Below are positions 5,615 to 6,344 of a stretch of 6,344 bases of DNA, in pieces. The stretch is from Desulfobulbaceae bacterium (GTDB taxonomy: Bacteria > Desulfobacterota > Desulfobulbia > Desulfobulbales > SURF-16): positions 1 through 6,344 of the forward strand of contig JANTFJ010000159.1 of assembly GCA_024763495.1 (NCBI GenBank). The letters are read 5' to 3'. The stretch's first letter is position 1, and every line of letters begins with the position of its first letter. The translations under genes were made by a program, and so were the position numbers. Under the pieces are notes generated by a model, which made no database searches, was not told the origin of the DNA, and worked only from the letters and a program-made list of their open reading frames with translations.

Positions 5615-6148
5615 ATGGACAACCTTAAAACAATTGACAGCTTAGCTATTATTTTTTGTCAGGCAGTAAAGAAAACCCTGGAAAAAAGTACGAAGAAAAA
5701 AATAAAATTTTCTTCTACATTTCAAAGTATTCCCCGGGTAAAATTAAAACCTGAAGTTGGATGTTTTGTGCAGTTTGTCGGTGATTATAATGGTTTGGCC
5801 GTGATTAATTTTTCCGGCCAGGCTGCGATGGATCTTTATACCAGTTACATGACTTCTATGGGGTTACCGGAAAACGAGCTTTCCAGAGAATGTACCTCAA
5901 ATGATGTGGTGGATACCATGGGAGAAATGACCAATCAGATAATGGGAAAGGCCATGCAGATGGTGGAAAGCAAGTACGATCTTACTTCTTTCTTTGGCCA
6001 GCCCAAATCACTGGCTCTTAATTCGTCGATAACCCTGACTCCTGATCTTGATTACCAGGATAATCGACGGATTGTTTTCAGTATCGGAACCAATCGTTTT
6101 CACATGGAGCTGGCCATGGAAAAGACCGAGTTTATTGAGATGAAATAA
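5615..6148 (+). CDS. CheX-like CheY-phosphate phosphatase family protein
   Basis: The 177-residue cytoplasmic protein fits the CheC/CheX/FliY phosphatase superfamily, which dephosphorylates the chemotaxis response regulator CheY. It carries the published active-site signature [D/S]-x3-E-x2-N-x22-P with exact spacing: Asp100, Glu104, Asn107 and Pro130, within DVVDTMGEMTNQIMGKA. There is only one such site, as in CheX rather than the two-site CheC. Surrounding strand patterns (FVQFVGDYNGLAVINF at 51-66, RRIVFSIG at 151-158) match the beta-sheet of the fold. AAGAGA at 5603-5608, six bases upstream, serves as ribosome site. No other chemotaxis or flagellar gene is in the window, so its target CheY-like receiver must be encoded elsewhere. 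The family call is good; actual phosphatase activity is inferred. Confidence 0.8.
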   Translation: MDNLKTIDSLAIIFCQAVKKTLEKSTKKKIKFSSTFQSIPRVKLKPEVGCFVQFVGDYNGLAVINFSGQAAMDLYTSYMTSMGLPENELSRECTSNDVVDTMGEMTNQIMGKAMQMVESKYDLTSFFGQPKSLALNSSITLTPDLDYQDNRRIVFSIGTNRFHMELAMEKTEFIEMK

Positions 6149-6149
6149 T

Positions 6150-6157
6150 CATTCACC
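6150..6157 (+). repeat. Left target-site duplication of copy C
   Basis: CATTCACC here is repeated exactly at 6315-6322, and the two 8-mers abut the two ends of the repeat element at 6158-6314. A perfect 8-bp direct repeat placed exactly at both borders is the mark of transposition. It begins two bases after the cheX-like stop codon. Confidence 0.8.
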
Positions 6158-6314
6158 GTAACTGCTCACAGGGCACCTGATATTTCCGCGATCAGCCCGG
6201 CTTACGTATGACTAATACGCTGCGCCGAGCTGATCACGAAAATCTCAGGCACCCTGTAACCAGTTACAATTACAGGGGTTAGCGAAATTAGGCGCTTACC
6301 CCGTGAGTAATTAC
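6158..6314 (+). mobile_element. Copy C of the GTAA-ended MITE-like repeat, complete with target duplication
   Basis: This 157-bp non-coding element starts GTAACTGCTCACAGGG and ends with the complement of GTAATTACTCACGGGG, so its terminal inverted repeats agree at 13 of 16 bases. A third, internal copy of the end lies at 6252-6267. The first 110 bp (6158-6267) are a long imperfect palindrome. The remaining 47 bp form a second smaller inverted repeat, GGGGTTAGCG (6274-6283) against CGCTTACCCC (6293-6302) with one mismatch. The ends beginning GTAA and the 8-bp duplication (CATTCACC) fit the IS66 transposon family, which would have to supply transposase in trans. It lies nine bases after the cheX-like gene and may also end or stabilise its mRNA. 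Confidence 0.88.
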
Positions 6315-6322
6315 CATTCACC
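6315..6322 (+). repeat. Right target-site duplication of copy C
   Basis: This CATTCACC is the exact partner of 6150-6157. Removing copy C together with one of the two 8-mers restores a plausible pre-insertion sequence, in which copy D starts 12 bases after the 5' edge of the single remaining 8-mer. Confidence 0.8.
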
Positions 6323-6326
6323 AGGG

Positions 6327-6344
6327 GTAACTGCTCACAGGGCA
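6327..6344 (+). mobile_element. Left end of a further repeat copy (D), cut by the window edge
   Basis: GTAACTGCTCACAGGGCA at 6327-6344 is identical over all 18 visible bases to the left end of copy C (6158-6175), in the same orientation. Only AGGG (6323-6326) separates it from the right duplication of copy C, so copy C seems to have inserted right beside an existing copy. Its length and right end are outside the window. Confidence 0.75.

Overview
The window reads as ordinary chromosome of an anaerobic, probably deltaproteobacterial (Desulfobacterota, perhaps Desulfobulbales-like) bacterium. The protein style, moderate GC and spacing suggest this, but no taxonomic marker was searched, so it is an impression. 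Five genes are well supported: a leftward gene for an exported carbonic-anhydrase-like protein (389-1162), then rightward grpE (1561-2118), dnaK (2161-4098), trpS (4551-5519) and a CheX-type chemotaxis phosphatase gene (5615-6148).

Layout. Positions 1-388 hold no gene but are full of repeats: the end of one mobile-repeat copy (1-97), a short AT-rich hairpin (134-171) and a second, divergent repeat-like structure (196-375). A 398-bp divergent region (1163-1560) separates the leftward gene from grpE-dnaK and carries a sigma70-like promoter. dnaK is followed by about 170 bp of hairpin-rich sequence and a textbook intrinsic terminator (4273-4309). trpS and the cheX-like gene lie between two inverted copies of one 157-158-bp repeat, and another copy starts at the right edge.

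The two most interesting points. First, the intergenic repeats look like a family of small non-autonomous transposable elements (MITEs). They begin and end with GTAA, carry three related terminal sequences each, and one copy is flanked exactly by a perfect 8-bp direct repeat. GTAA ends plus 8-bp duplications are the hallmarks of the IS66 family, so an IS66-mobilised MITE is the best hypothesis. Their 110-bp palindrome folds much better as RNA from one strand than from the other. Second, the leftward gene keeps the beta-carbonic-anhydrase sequence framework but lacks all three zinc ligands, has a signal peptide and ends in a very basic tail: a likely exported pseudoenzyme.

How the genes relate. 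GrpE is the nucleotide-exchange factor of DnaK and the two form a heat-shock operon, here without hrcA or dnaJ beside it. trpS and the cheX-like gene have no obvious functional link to it or to each other.
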